Part shown: positions 1 to 7,449 of the stretch, one piece after another
How the letters are laid out: each line of letters begins with the position of its first letter
Position numbering within the stretch: position 1 is the first letter of the stretch
Assembly: GCA_021151695.1 (NCBI GenBank)
Contig: JAGKWU010000006.1
Coordinates: forward strand, 62,001 to 126,000
Length of the DNA: 64,000 nt
From: Cellvibrionaceae bacterium
GTDB taxonomy: Bacteria > Pseudomonadota > Gammaproteobacteria > Pseudomonadales > Cellvibrionaceae
Direction of reading: 5' to 3'
Notes under the pieces: generated by a model
Told to the model about the DNA's origin: nothing
The model's database searches: none
What the model saw: the letters and a program-made list of their open reading frames with translations, nothing else
Made by a program: the position numbers and the translations under genes

Positions 1-292
1 TCAAATGCAAGTGCACATTGATGGTGGACATACCCATAGCACTGCTTGATTCGATGTAATCAATACCACCAGCTGATGCAATTGCGCGCTCAATTGGTGT
101 AGTGATAAACCCGCGGATAAGTTCGGCGTTTGCGCCTACATAAACAGTATTAATGGTGATAACAGCAATATCGCTGCGCGGATATTGCCGCACAGAAAGT
201 GATGATGCAGCTTGGATACCTGCAATCAAAATCAGCAGGCTAACCACTATGGCAAGTACCGGCCGTTTTATAAATATATCGGTAAATTTCAT
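1..292 (-). CDS. RND efflux transporter permease, N-terminal fragment (cut by window edge)
   Basis: This is the first 97 codons of an inner membrane RND pump subunit, which exports substrates using the proton gradient together with an adaptor and an outer membrane channel. The start reads MKFTDIFIKRPVLAIVVSLL, the usual opening of the family: a short cytoplasmic helix followed by TM1. The periplasmic porter sequence then begins with RQYPRSDIAVITI, also typical. The reading frame is open to base 1, so the gene continues outside the window; full-length members are about 1000-1050 residues. It lies 65 bases downstream of the adaptor gene on the same strand, the normal adaptor-permease order. Family is confident; substrate cannot be told. 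Confidence 0.9.
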   Translation of the reverse strand, partial: MKFTDIFIKRPVLAIVVSLLILIAGIQAASSLSVRQYPRSDIAVITINTVYVGANAELIRGFITTPIERAIASAGGIDYIESSSAMGMSTINVHLHL

Positions 293-357
293 AAACTAAC
301 TCAATCCAGTTTGAGAGAACAATTGAATGATTATCTCGTGCATCTTATTTGCGCGAA

Positions 358-1482
358 TTAATTGTCAACCGGCTTTGGATCTAATTTAAATTCCGCCTGT
401 GGATTTTTGCTGATCACAACGGATTGACCATTGGTCAACTTGAACGCACCCGCACTGGCAACTGTATCACCCGCTTTAATGCCATCAACCACCTCCACAA
501 AATCACCCATGGATTTGCCGAGGCGAACAAATTGCTGGCGAGCTTTAAGTGCGCCAGAATCTTTATCCTTTTCAATTACGAATAAGGTATCACCGTAAGT
601 GGCAAAAATAATGGAGGTGGTGGGAACGGCCAGGACTTTTTGCGGTTCAGTCAAAGTTACTTTGGTTTCAACAGCCATGCCCGGAATCAGGCGATTAGTT
701 TCGTTTTGCAATGAAGATTGCACTATGGCATTGCGAGTAACAGAGTTGACTTCAGCACCTACTGCGGTGACTTCGCCTTTAACTACAGTGCCTGAACCAT
801 CATTAACACCTACGCTTACTGGCAGGCCCTTGGTCACACGCGACAACCAATCTTGTGGCACCGGGAAGTTCACACGTACACGGTTGGTAGCTTGCAAGGA
901 AACGATGGCAGTACCTACAGGCAAATCCTGACCCAGATCTACTTTGCGGATACCAAGGCGACCATCAAAAGGAGCTTTAACAATTTTTTTCTCGAGTGTG
1001 GTTTTCAGGTTATCCATTTCACCTTGCGCAGATTCTTTTTGTTGCAGCGCTGTGTCCAACTCATTTTGTGAAACTGTATTTTTCTTACGCAATTGCACCA
1101 TGCGTTCATAATTGGCATCAGCCAAACGCAAGCGGGCTTGCGCAGCGCTCAATTGAGCAGTTTCGTTGCCAGATTCCTGAATCAAAAGAATGGTACCAGC
1201 TTTAACATGATCACCGGATTTGAACAGAATCTTCTGAACCTTACCCGAGACTTCGGAAGAAATATTGATGCCTTCATCAGCCTCAACAGTGCCAATGGCG
1301 GAATAAGTGTTTGGCCAATCCTGCATGGCGGCGGGATAGGTGCTGATAGTTTCCGGCGGCGGTACGAAATGTTTACCGGATTCGACCATCGTAAATATCT
1401 GGCTACCTTTTATGGCGAAAAACAGCAGAAAAAGTGCAACCAGGCTGAGAATAGACACGCCTATAAACTTGTTTTTAGTCAT
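358..1482 (-). CDS. RND efflux periplasmic adaptor (HlyD/MFP family)
   Basis: This 374-residue protein is the periplasmic adaptor that links an RND permease to an outer membrane channel. The N terminus is a membrane anchor or uncleaved signal (about residues 8-27, hydrophobic, no lipobox). A lipoyl/barrel-sandwich half motif follows (GTVEADEGINISSEVSGKV, near residue 63), then an alpha-helical hairpin rich in Ala, Gln and Glu (about 100-165), the second lipoyl half (VKAPFDGRLGIRKVDLGQDL), a beta-barrel and a membrane-proximal domain ending near residue 355. The length is normal. It precedes the RND permease on the same strand, so the two probably form one transcript. No local regulator gene is present on this side. 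Confidence 0.92.
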   Translation of the reverse strand: MTKNKFIGVSILSLVALFLLFFAIKGSQIFTMVESGKHFVPPPETISTYPAAMQDWPNTYSAIGTVEADEGINISSEVSGKVQKILFKSGDHVKAGTILLIQESGNETAQLSAAQARLRLADANYERMVQLRKKNTVSQNELDTALQQKESAQGEMDNLKTTLEKKIVKAPFDGRLGIRKVDLGQDLPVGTAIVSLQATNRVRVNFPVPQDWLSRVTKGLPVSVGVNDGSGTVVKGEVTAVGAEVNSVTRNAIVQSSLQNETNRLIPGMAVETKVTLTEPQKVLAVPTTSIIFATYGDTLFVIEKDKDSGALKARQQFVRLGKSMGDFVEVVDGIKAGDTVASAGAFKLTNGQSVVISKNPQAEFKLDPKPVDN

Positions 1483-1780
1483 TCTAAATAACCACCTGAG
1501 AGAGAAAAAAAGAGATTAGCTAATAAGGGCGAATTGTGGCACAGCGCCTGTTTGCCTCAAAATTCACAAATGTCACGAATCTACCCTGCTCTCATGACAA
1601 AATATGTAAGCAAATGTAGAGGTTGATGCCCTATACGCAAAGGTGGCAAAAGATAGCATCAAGGGAGTTATGGATATTCCTTATACCCATAATAAGAATG
1701 GTGATACAGGCTCACAAATACGGAGCCCGATTTTTGCAGGAAGATTACAAGAGAACCTGTAAGAAGCTATGCAGGAAGAA
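1483..1780. other. Intergenic region, no gene seen
   Basis: This stretch lies upstream of the adaptor gene and downstream of the Anbu gene, both on the minus strand. It is A/T-rich and must hold the adaptor promoter. A run of purines (AGAGAG) sits just before the adaptor start and can serve as its ribosome binding site. I see no tRNA, no convincing small reading frame and no strong terminator for the Anbu operon. Confidence 0.4.
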
Positions 1781-2494
1781 TTAATATTCGGGATCTGGCA
1801 TTTCGTTAAACGCCTGTCGCAGACGCTCCCCCCAACGCGAGCGCAACTGCTGATAATAAGGATCATCAAGACCCACGCTCATGTGAGTTTTGACTTTCAA
1901 ACTACCCGCTTCGTAAATCAATAAATCCAGCGGCATGCCCACACTCAAATTGGATCGAATGGTAGAGTCCATAGAGATAAGTGCGCACTTGGCTGCATCC
2001 TTCAAGCTGGTTGAAGACTGAACAACCCGATCAATGATTGGCTTGCCATATTTCGCCTCACCTACCTGGAAGTATGGGGTTTCGCAGGTGGTTTCGATAA
2101 AGTTGCCCGCCGCATAAATCTGGAATAAACGCGGAGGCTCCTGACCTATTTGGCCACCAAAAATAAAACTGGCGGTAAAGTCCAAACCAAATTCCTTAAA
2201 GGCTTCCGCATCGCGGCTGTATACCCGGCGTAGGGCATCACCTATAACGCGGGCAGCCTCCACCATATTGCCAGCTTCATGGAGACCGCTGATCTCGTGG
2301 GACTTGAGCTCATTTAGCACGGCTTGGGTGATGGCGAGATTTCCTGAGGACAACAACACCATTACCCTGTCGCCCGGATGCTCGAATACCGCCATTTTGC
2401 GGAAGGTACTTATATGATCGACACCGGCATTAGTGCGCGAATCAGATAAAAACACCAGGCCAGTATCAACCTGAAGCCCAATACAATATGTCAT
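1781..2494 (-). CDS. anbu: Anbu, proteasome-related N-terminal threonine hydrolase
   Basis: The 237-residue protein is a member of the proteasome/HslV fold family of the Anbu (ancestral beta subunit) type. It begins MTYCIGLQVDTG, so removal of the initiator Met leaves Thr1 exposed without a propeptide. Counting from that Thr, Asp17 lies in LSDSRTNAG and Lys32 in TFRKM; these are the catalytic positions of the Ntn-hydrolase fold. Gly-rich SSGNLA follows at the expected place. It is the last of four co-oriented genes with ATP-grasp, alpha-E and transglutaminase-like proteins, the conserved Anbu neighbourhood known in proteobacteria and cyanobacteria. The family assembles into open helical or ring oligomers, and its substrate is, to my knowledge, not settled. 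A 25-base-period hairpin array lies just upstream of its start. Confidence 0.9.
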   Translation of the reverse strand: MTYCIGLQVDTGLVFLSDSRTNAGVDHISTFRKMAVFEHPGDRVMVLLSSGNLAITQAVLNELKSHEISGLHEAGNMVEAARVIGDALRRVYSRDAEAFKEFGLDFTASFIFGGQIGQEPPRLFQIYAAGNFIETTCETPYFQVGEAKYGKPIIDRVVQSSTSLKDAAKCALISMDSTIRSNLSVGMPLDLLIYEAGSLKVKTHMSVGLDDPYYQQLRSRWGERLRQAFNEMPDPEY

Positions 2495-2531
2495 AGCCCT
2501 GCTCTCTCCGGGGTGTGAATGGCCAGTTTAT

Positions 2532-2596
2532 TGGAGCGAAGCTCCACAACTATTATTGGAGCGAAGCTCCAGACCTTCTATTGGAGCGTCGCTCCA
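2532..2596. repeat. Three tandem 15-bp palindromes with an exact 25-bp period
   Basis: Perfect or near-perfect palindromes TGGAGCGAAGCTCCA start at 2532 and 2557, and a variant TGGAGCGTCGCTCCA starts at 2582. The spacing is exactly 25 bases. The stems are identical; only the central bases differ in the third copy, and the 10-base linkers differ. They fill the gap between the transglutaminase gene and the Anbu start on the same strand. They could be RNA hairpins that block or tune read-through, or a small repeat element. Confidence 0.85.
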
Positions 2597-2618
2597 GGCC
2601 AACCCCAGAGCGCCACTG

Positions 2619-3536
2619 TTATTGCTGCATATCGAGATCGCCGTCACTGGCTGGCTCGTTTACCGCATCGTCGTTAGCATTGGGCGAATGGACAATAATG
2701 GATTGCAGTAGTACGCCCTTTGAATCGGGATAGGCTGATTGTTCAGGATTGGCAATACGCACCACCACCTCCATAGCCTCAGTACCACCGCCGTGACGAA
2801 CACCACGTACAGGACAGGCATCCAGATAATCGCGCCCAACCGCCAGGCGACAGTGCTCTGAGGCCGCGAAATTGCCGTTGGTCACGTCGAAGCTAACCCA
2901 CCCGGTTCCCTCCAACCATACGTCCGCCCAGGCATGACTGGCTGCGTGGTCCGTACTGCCCGGATGTATATAGCCACTCACATAGCGCGCCGGCAAATCC
3001 AGCGCACGACAACAGGCAATAAATACGTGGGCCTGATCCTGACAAACTCCGGCACCCAACTTCATCACCTCAGCTGCTGTGCTGGTAACATTACTCGCCC
3101 CCGGCATATACACCACGGACTGACGCACGCCTTCTATCAACCTGAACATGGCATCTATGGAGCTGCGCTTGCCCGCATAGGCAATCTGGGCCAGCTCGGT
3201 AATAGCCTCATCCGCGCGCGTTAAATGCGTCGGCTGCAGATATACCAACAGCGGAATATCACCACCACCCGACGGCAAATAAGCATTCTCTTTGGCTATC
3301 TCCACCTGACCGCTAACATTGATACGGATTTCTTCATGTGGCTTATCAAGCACCAGGATGTGCCCCAAATTGCCATAGGCATCCGTGTGACGTTGGAAAT
3401 TGCCAGAAGTACTGATTTTCCAATCTAACACTTGCTGTTGCGCTTCGTGGCGCGGCGTCAAGCGAAGATGCTGAATGGTGTAATCTACCGGTGCCGAATA
3501 GCGATATACCGTTTCGTGTTGAATATTTAGCAACAT
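2619..3536 (-). CDS. Transglutaminase-like cysteine protease of the Anbu operon
   Basis: The 305-residue protein is cytoplasmic (no signal peptide). It has the bacterial transglutaminase N-terminal beta domain (MLLNIQHETVYRYSAPVDYT, with the LRLTPR motif near residue 25). The core fold follows with a complete triad: Cys165 in GAGVCQDQAH, His201 in SHAWADVWL and Asp217 in WVSFDVTN. Such domains usually act as cysteine proteases or amidases rather than true transglutaminases. The C-terminal 25 residues are acidic and look disordered. A good GAGGG ribosome site precedes the ATG. It sits between the alpha-E gene (54-base gap) and Anbu, which suggests joint action on a peptide-like product; the substrate is unknown. 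Confidence 0.9.
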   Translation of the reverse strand: MLLNIQHETVYRYSAPVDYTIQHLRLTPRHEAQQQVLDWKISTSGNFQRHTDAYGNLGHILVLDKPHEEIRINVSGQVEIAKENAYLPSGGGDIPLLVYLQPTHLTRADEAITELAQIAYAGKRSSIDAMFRLIEGVRQSVVYMPGASNVTSTAAEVMKLGAGVCQDQAHVFIACCRALDLPARYVSGYIHPGSTDHAASHAWADVWLEGTGWVSFDVTNGNFAASEHCRLAVGRDYLDACPVRGVRHGGGTEAMEVVVRIANPEQSAYPDSKGVLLQSIIVHSPNANDDAVNEPASDGDLDMQQ

Positions 3537-3590
3537 AAATTTCCCTCTCGCGGTTATTAATATTGATGGAAATATTTCAGGACAATTTCT

Positions 3591-4538
3591 TTACGCAGCT
3601 CGCATGGGCATCAGGAAATCCTGGCTGATGCGCATACCCAAATCAAAAATACGGTGCTGGAATTTTTCGAGGTAAGGATGTAACCCTTCCTCAAGGATCT
3701 CCTCAACTTTTACGTAGCGCAATTGCGCACTTAACTGCCCTGCAAGGCGTTGGGTTTCAACCGAATTTTGATTGGCGAGCCGCTGCAACATAGCAGCCAC
3801 CTCAATCATGCAGGCATTGAGTGAGCGCGGCATATCCGCGCGCGTAATGAGCAAATCCACCACCTTGCCAGGCACCACGCTGCCGCGGAACACGCGGCGA
3901 TAAATTTCAAAGGCGGATACCGAACGCAAAAGCGCTCCCCATTGGTAATAATCGGCGGCGGTTCCTAAAGGCTCACCTTCAGCAATCAAATAATATTTAA
4001 CGTCCAGCAAACGTGCAGTGTTGTCGGCGCGCTCAATATAGGTACCCAAACGAATAAAACAGAAAGCCTCATCGTGCAACATAGTGCCAAAGGTGACGCC
4101 ACGCGATAGTGATGAACGGGTTTTTACCCATTCAAAAAAGCCAGAGTACTCCTCATCCTGCAATTTACGTTTGCTGATATTAAGCATTTCGAGCCAGGTA
4201 GCATTGATCGTTTCCCACATTTCGGATGTAAGCGTGCCGCGTACAGCATGAGCATTTTCGCGTGCAGCTTTCAAACTCGAATAAATGGATGAAGGATTTG
4301 CCGCATCAAATACCATAAATGCCAGCACTTTTTCTGCCGTTACTTCACTGTGATTTTTTAAATAGGCAGGCAACTGATCATTGCACAGCAATGCAGCCTG
4401 CCAATTGCGAGTAGCCTGCTCAGCAGCTTGCGGAGCAAGTGATGCCTGCCAGGTAATATCGAGCAAGCGCGCAATATTTTCTGCTCGCTCAATATAACGG
4501 GCCAACCAAAACAAATGATCTGCTGTGCGCGATAACAT
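3591..4538 (-). CDS. Alpha-E domain protein (DUF403)
   Basis: This 315-residue, largely helical cytoplasmic protein opens with MLSRTADHLFWLARYIERAE, the hallmark start of alpha-E proteins. A second copy of the same motif is seen as IRLGTYIERADNTARLLDVK near residue 165, consistent with the internal duplication of the fold. Family members always sit beside a circularly permuted ATP-grasp gene and usually a transglutaminase-like gene, as here. A biochemical role is not established; a scaffold or partner for the ATP-grasp ligase is a reasonable inference. A GGAGAAG ribosome site precedes the ATG. It is separated from the ATP-grasp gene by 48 bases. Confidence 0.92.
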   Translation of the reverse strand: MLSRTADHLFWLARYIERAENIARLLDITWQASLAPQAAEQATRNWQAALLCNDQLPAYLKNHSEVTAEKVLAFMVFDAANPSSIYSSLKAARENAHAVRGTLTSEMWETINATWLEMLNISKRKLQDEEYSGFFEWVKTRSSLSRGVTFGTMLHDEAFCFIRLGTYIERADNTARLLDVKYYLIAEGEPLGTAADYYQWGALLRSVSAFEIYRRVFRGSVVPGKVVDLLITRADMPRSLNACMIEVAAMLQRLANQNSVETQRLAGQLSAQLRYVKVEEILEEGLHPYLEKFQHRIFDLGMRISQDFLMPMRAA

Positions 4539-4586
4539 AATCTTCTCCTGCCGTAAGATTCAGGCTGCATTTAGCGTCGGATAAAT

Positions 4587-6005
4587 TTAATTTTCCAACA
4601 CCCAGGTATCTTTAGTGCCGCCACCTTGCGATGAATTCACCACCAGTGAACCCTCGCGCAGTGCTACACGAGTAAGCCCACCAGGCACCATGCGAATTTC
4701 TTTTCCCGATAGCACAAATGGGCGCAAATCTATATGACGAGGCGCAATGCCCGAATCAACAAAAATCGGGCAAGTGGATAAGGCCAGCGTTGGCTGTGCG
4801 ATATATTTGTCGGGATTGGCAATTAAATGCGCGCGAAATTCTTCAATCTCGGCTTTGGTAGCAGCAGGGCCAACCAACATGCCGTAACCACCAGCACCAT
4901 GGGTTTCCTTCACTACCAGGTCTTTAAGGTTATCAAGCACATAAGCGAGATCATCCGACTTGCGACAGAGCATGGTGGGAACGTTGTTAAGAATGGGTTC
5001 TTCATCCAGATAAAAACGCACCATGTCCGGCACGTAGGGATAAATGGATTTGTCATCCGCGACACCTGTACCTATTGCATTGGCAAGCGTGACGCGACCG
5101 GCGCGGTACACAGACAACAAACCTGCAACACCGAGCATGGAGTCCTGGCGAAAGGCGAGAGGATCAAGGAAATCATCATCAAGGCGGCGATAAATAACAT
5201 CTACACGTTTTGGGCCTTGAGTTGTGCGCATATAAACAGAGTCATCGCGCACAAATAAATCGCGCCCTTCAACCAATTCCACACCCATTTGTTGCGCAAG
5301 AAAGGCGTGTTCAAAATACGCTGAGTTAAAGCTGCCGGGTGTTAATACCACTACGGTGGGATTTTCTACACCTTGTGGTGCGCAAAGACGTAAATTGTCC
5401 AACAGCATATCGGGATAATGCTGTACTGGTGCTACCGCATGTTTGGCAAACAAATCGGGAAACAATCGCATCATCATTTTGCGATTTTCCAACATGTAGG
5501 AAACACCGGAGGGCACGCGCAAATTATCCTCCAATACATAAAATTCCCCTGCACCGGCACGTACCATGTCTATACCCGCAATATGGGCGTAGATGTCATT
5601 GGGTACGTCAACGCCTTGCATTTCCGGGCGATATTGCGCGTTGCGCAACACTTGATCTGCGGGAATTAAACCTGCGCGCAAAATCTCCTGTTCGTGGTAG
5701 ATATCATGCAGAAATAAATTCAGTGTTTTAACCCGCTGTGCGAGCCCCCGTTCCATAGTTTTCCACTCAGCAGCGGGAATAATACGCGGTAGTAAATCGA
5801 AGGGAATTAAACGCTCTGTGCCTTCCTCTTCGCCATACACTGCAAAGGTAATTCCGAGGCGATGGAAGGTGAGATCAGCCTCAGCTTTTTTGCGTGCAAG
5901 CCGCTCAGCGGGCAAGTTATCCAGCCATTGTCCATAGGCGTGATAATGGGGGCGTAATGAATCCGATGTTGCGCTCATTTCATCGTAAAAAACGGGTTTA
6001 GCCAT
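4587..6005 (-). CDS. Circularly permuted ATP-grasp ligase-like protein (DUF404/DUF407)
   Basis: The protein of about 472 residues belongs to the circularly permuted ATP-grasp family, predicted to join an amine to a carboxylate at the cost of ATP. Recognisable segments are YRPEMQGVDVPNDIYAHIAG (residues about 120-140), RVPSGVSYMLENR, VVLTPGSFNSAYFEHAFLA, VIYRRLDDDFLDPL, NAIGTGVADDK, and the ATP-loop VKETHGAGGYGMLVG. The C-terminal end (SSQGGGTKDTWVLEN) is typical. An in-frame GTG lies one codon upstream at 6008, but the AAGGG ribosome site is better spaced for the ATG at 6005. It is the first gene of the operon with alpha-E, transglutaminase-like and Anbu genes. The reaction product is not known. 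Confidence 0.92.
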   Translation of the reverse strand: MAKPVFYDEMSATSDSLRPHYHAYGQWLDNLPAERLARKKAEADLTFHRLGITFAVYGEEEGTERLIPFDLLPRIIPAAEWKTMERGLAQRVKTLNLFLHDIYHEQEILRAGLIPADQVLRNAQYRPEMQGVDVPNDIYAHIAGIDMVRAGAGEFYVLEDNLRVPSGVSYMLENRKMMMRLFPDLFAKHAVAPVQHYPDMLLDNLRLCAPQGVENPTVVVLTPGSFNSAYFEHAFLAQQMGVELVEGRDLFVRDDSVYMRTTQGPKRVDVIYRRLDDDFLDPLAFRQDSMLGVAGLLSVYRAGRVTLANAIGTGVADDKSIYPYVPDMVRFYLDEEPILNNVPTMLCRKSDDLAYVLDNLKDLVVKETHGAGGYGMLVGPAATKAEIEEFRAHLIANPDKYIAQPTLALSTCPIFVDSGIAPRHIDLRPFVLSGKEIRMVPGGLTRVALREGSLVVNSSQGGGTKDTWVLEN

Positions 6006-6218
6006 CACATACCCTTACAAACTTATTATCGGTAATGTGACTCGAGCGAAATGTGTGCCAAGAAATTTTTCAGGTTTTTGGAGGGGTTTAACCTAACGGA
6101 CGCACCACAAGAAAGCACTCCACGCAAAAATGTACCCAATGAAGAAACTTTATGATGCAAAAATTGCGACGAGTAGCAATGTGGCGCAAAACAACAAAAA
6201 TTGTTGGTGCATTAAAAA

Positions 6219-6246
6219 CAAAAGAGCACAAAAAAGTGCTCTTTTG
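6219..6246 (-). terminator. Rho-independent terminator of the DUF4870 gene
   Basis: An 11-base stem (CAAAAGAGCAC at 6219-6229 pairing with 6236-6246) closes a six-base loop. On the minus strand the stem is followed by a T-rich run. It lies 15 bases after the DUF4870 stop codon. Confidence 0.8.
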
Positions 6247-6260
6247 GTAGCAGATCAAAC

Positions 6261-6617
6261 TTATTTAATCAGGCGAATCGCAAAAGGGACACGGAAGTGC
6301 TGACCATTATTAGTCGCCAAAACACCCAAAATGCAGAATACGAGATTGAGAATCCAAAGCGCGCCAAGTATTAAGAATCCAATCAAAATCAGGCACAAGA
6401 TCCCACCTATAACACTGCCTATAAACAGGGTAATTGACCAGTTAAGCGCTTCTTTACTCTGATCCGCCAGATAGGGATCATCTGTCTTAATCAAATAGAT
6501 AACCAGCGAAGGGACAAAACTGAAAAATATCGTACCTAACCACATCAACAGCGCAATATTTTTTGAATCCTGTGAAGGAGCAGAAACAGGGGCTTGTGAA
6601 CTGAACGGTTCTTCCAT
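6261..6617 (-). CDS. DUF4870 family small membrane protein
   Basis: This protein of about 118 residues has a short polar N terminus (Ser/Pro/Gln-rich) followed by membrane segments near residues 24-41, 63-80 and 85-105. The segment DDPYLADQSKEALNWSITLF between the first two is the signature of DUF4870 (Tic20-like) proteins. Their role is not known. I place the start at the ATG at 6617, because AGAGGTGA lies six bases upstream; an in-frame GTG at 6626 overlaps that ribosome site and is unlikely. The gene is single, flanked by a strong terminator, and not part of the Anbu operon. Confidence 0.85.
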   Translation of the reverse strand: MEEPFSSQAPVSAPSQDSKNIALLMWLGTIFFSFVPSLVIYLIKTDDPYLADQSKEALNWSITLFIGSVIGGILCLILIGFLILGALWILNLVFCILGVLATNNGQHFRVPFAIRLIK

Positions 6618-6770
6618 AACGATCACCTCTTGTTAGCTTAAGGATTAGAGCATGAACATTTACTATAGGAGGGCAGCGATAGACTTACAACGGCAAAAGC
6701 ATCCCACTTTCACCATAGCCGCTTACGACAAATTTTTGTGACAATAGGCGTCGCCTTATGAGGCGCAAGC

Positions 6771-6776
6771 TATAAT
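6771..6776 (+). promoter_or_regulatory. Possible -10 box for the orphan gene at 6823
   Basis: TATAAT lies 47 bases before the start codon. I see no good -35 hexamer at the usual distance, so this is tentative. Confidence 0.35.
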
Positions 6777-6822
6777 TGTCCTACCGGTATCAAAAACATG
6801 AAAGCCGGGACGCGAGAACCCT

Positions 6823-7320
6823 ATGGAAAATCTGCACGAAATACTCGAACTAGCCAGCTTTATCGTCACTATAGTCGCCCTGCCTTTTGGTATTGCCGTC
6901 TTCATCATGGAGCAGCGCCGCGAGCGCGCCAACGAAGAGGAAGAAATCTACCTCCAGCTCTCTGACGACTACACCCGTTTTATGGAGTTGGTGCTACAAA
7001 ACGCCGATTTGCGCCTGCGCTCCACCGACATAGCACCACCTCTATCGCCCGACCAGGAAGAGCGTCGCCTGGTGCTCTTTTCCATCCTGGTCAGCTTGTT
7101 CGAACGCGCCTATGTTCTAGTGCACGAGGAAAAAATGAACCGCAAGCAACAGCGTATGTGGCTCAGTTGGGAAGACTTTATGCGTGAGTGGTGTACGCGA
7201 GAGGATTTCCGCGGAGCCCTGCCTCATTTGCTTCACGGTGAAGACCCTGACTTCGCCGCCGCCATCACCCAAATTGCCGCCGAACAGGCGGAACAGCACC
7301 GCCCCATTATCATTGCCTGA
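6823..7320 (+). CDS. Uncharacterised membrane-anchored protein, 165 residues
   Basis: I do not recognise a named family. The N terminus has one hydrophobic segment (about residues 10-29, ASFIVTIVALPFGIAVFIME), followed by a charged stretch EQRRERANEEEEIY and a helical soluble domain rich in Leu, Glu and Arg. Notable conserved-looking aromatic positions are in QQRMWLSWEDFMREWC. The protein would sit in the inner membrane with most of it in the cytoplasm (positive residues follow the segment). Codon use matches its neighbours and a TATAAT lies upstream, so it is probably a real gene. It lies 129 bases before metG on the same strand; co-regulation is possible but metG appears to have its own promoter. 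Confidence 0.75.
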   Translation: MENLHEILELASFIVTIVALPFGIAVFIMEQRRERANEEEEIYLQLSDDYTRFMELVLQNADLRLRSTDIAPPLSPDQEERRLVLFSILVSLFERAYVLVHEEKMNRKQQRMWLSWEDFMREWCTREDFRGALPHLLHGEDPDFAAAITQIAAEQAEQHRPIIIA

Positions 7321-7402
7321 TTTTCGACCAAACCGCTGGCGCCCCCACGTTCAATACTGGCCGCCAGCACCTGCTTCTACAGACGTATCCCCCGCAAAAT
7401 GC

Positions 7403-7408
7403 TATAGT
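7403..7408 (+). promoter_or_regulatory. Possible -10 box of metG
   Basis: TATAGT followed by GCGCGCC lies 42 bases before the metG start. The same layout, a -10 box followed by GCGCGC, is seen before rhlE and miaB in this window. The -35 match is weak. Confidence 0.4.
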
Positions 7409-7449
7409 GCGCGCCTTTTGAAAATCAGCATCCGGATACTGTAGGAACC

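Noticed and set aside
2532..2596. Possible short CRISPR array
   Set aside because: The period is 25 bases and the 15-base palindromic repeats have only 10-base linkers, too short for spacers; no cas genes are present.
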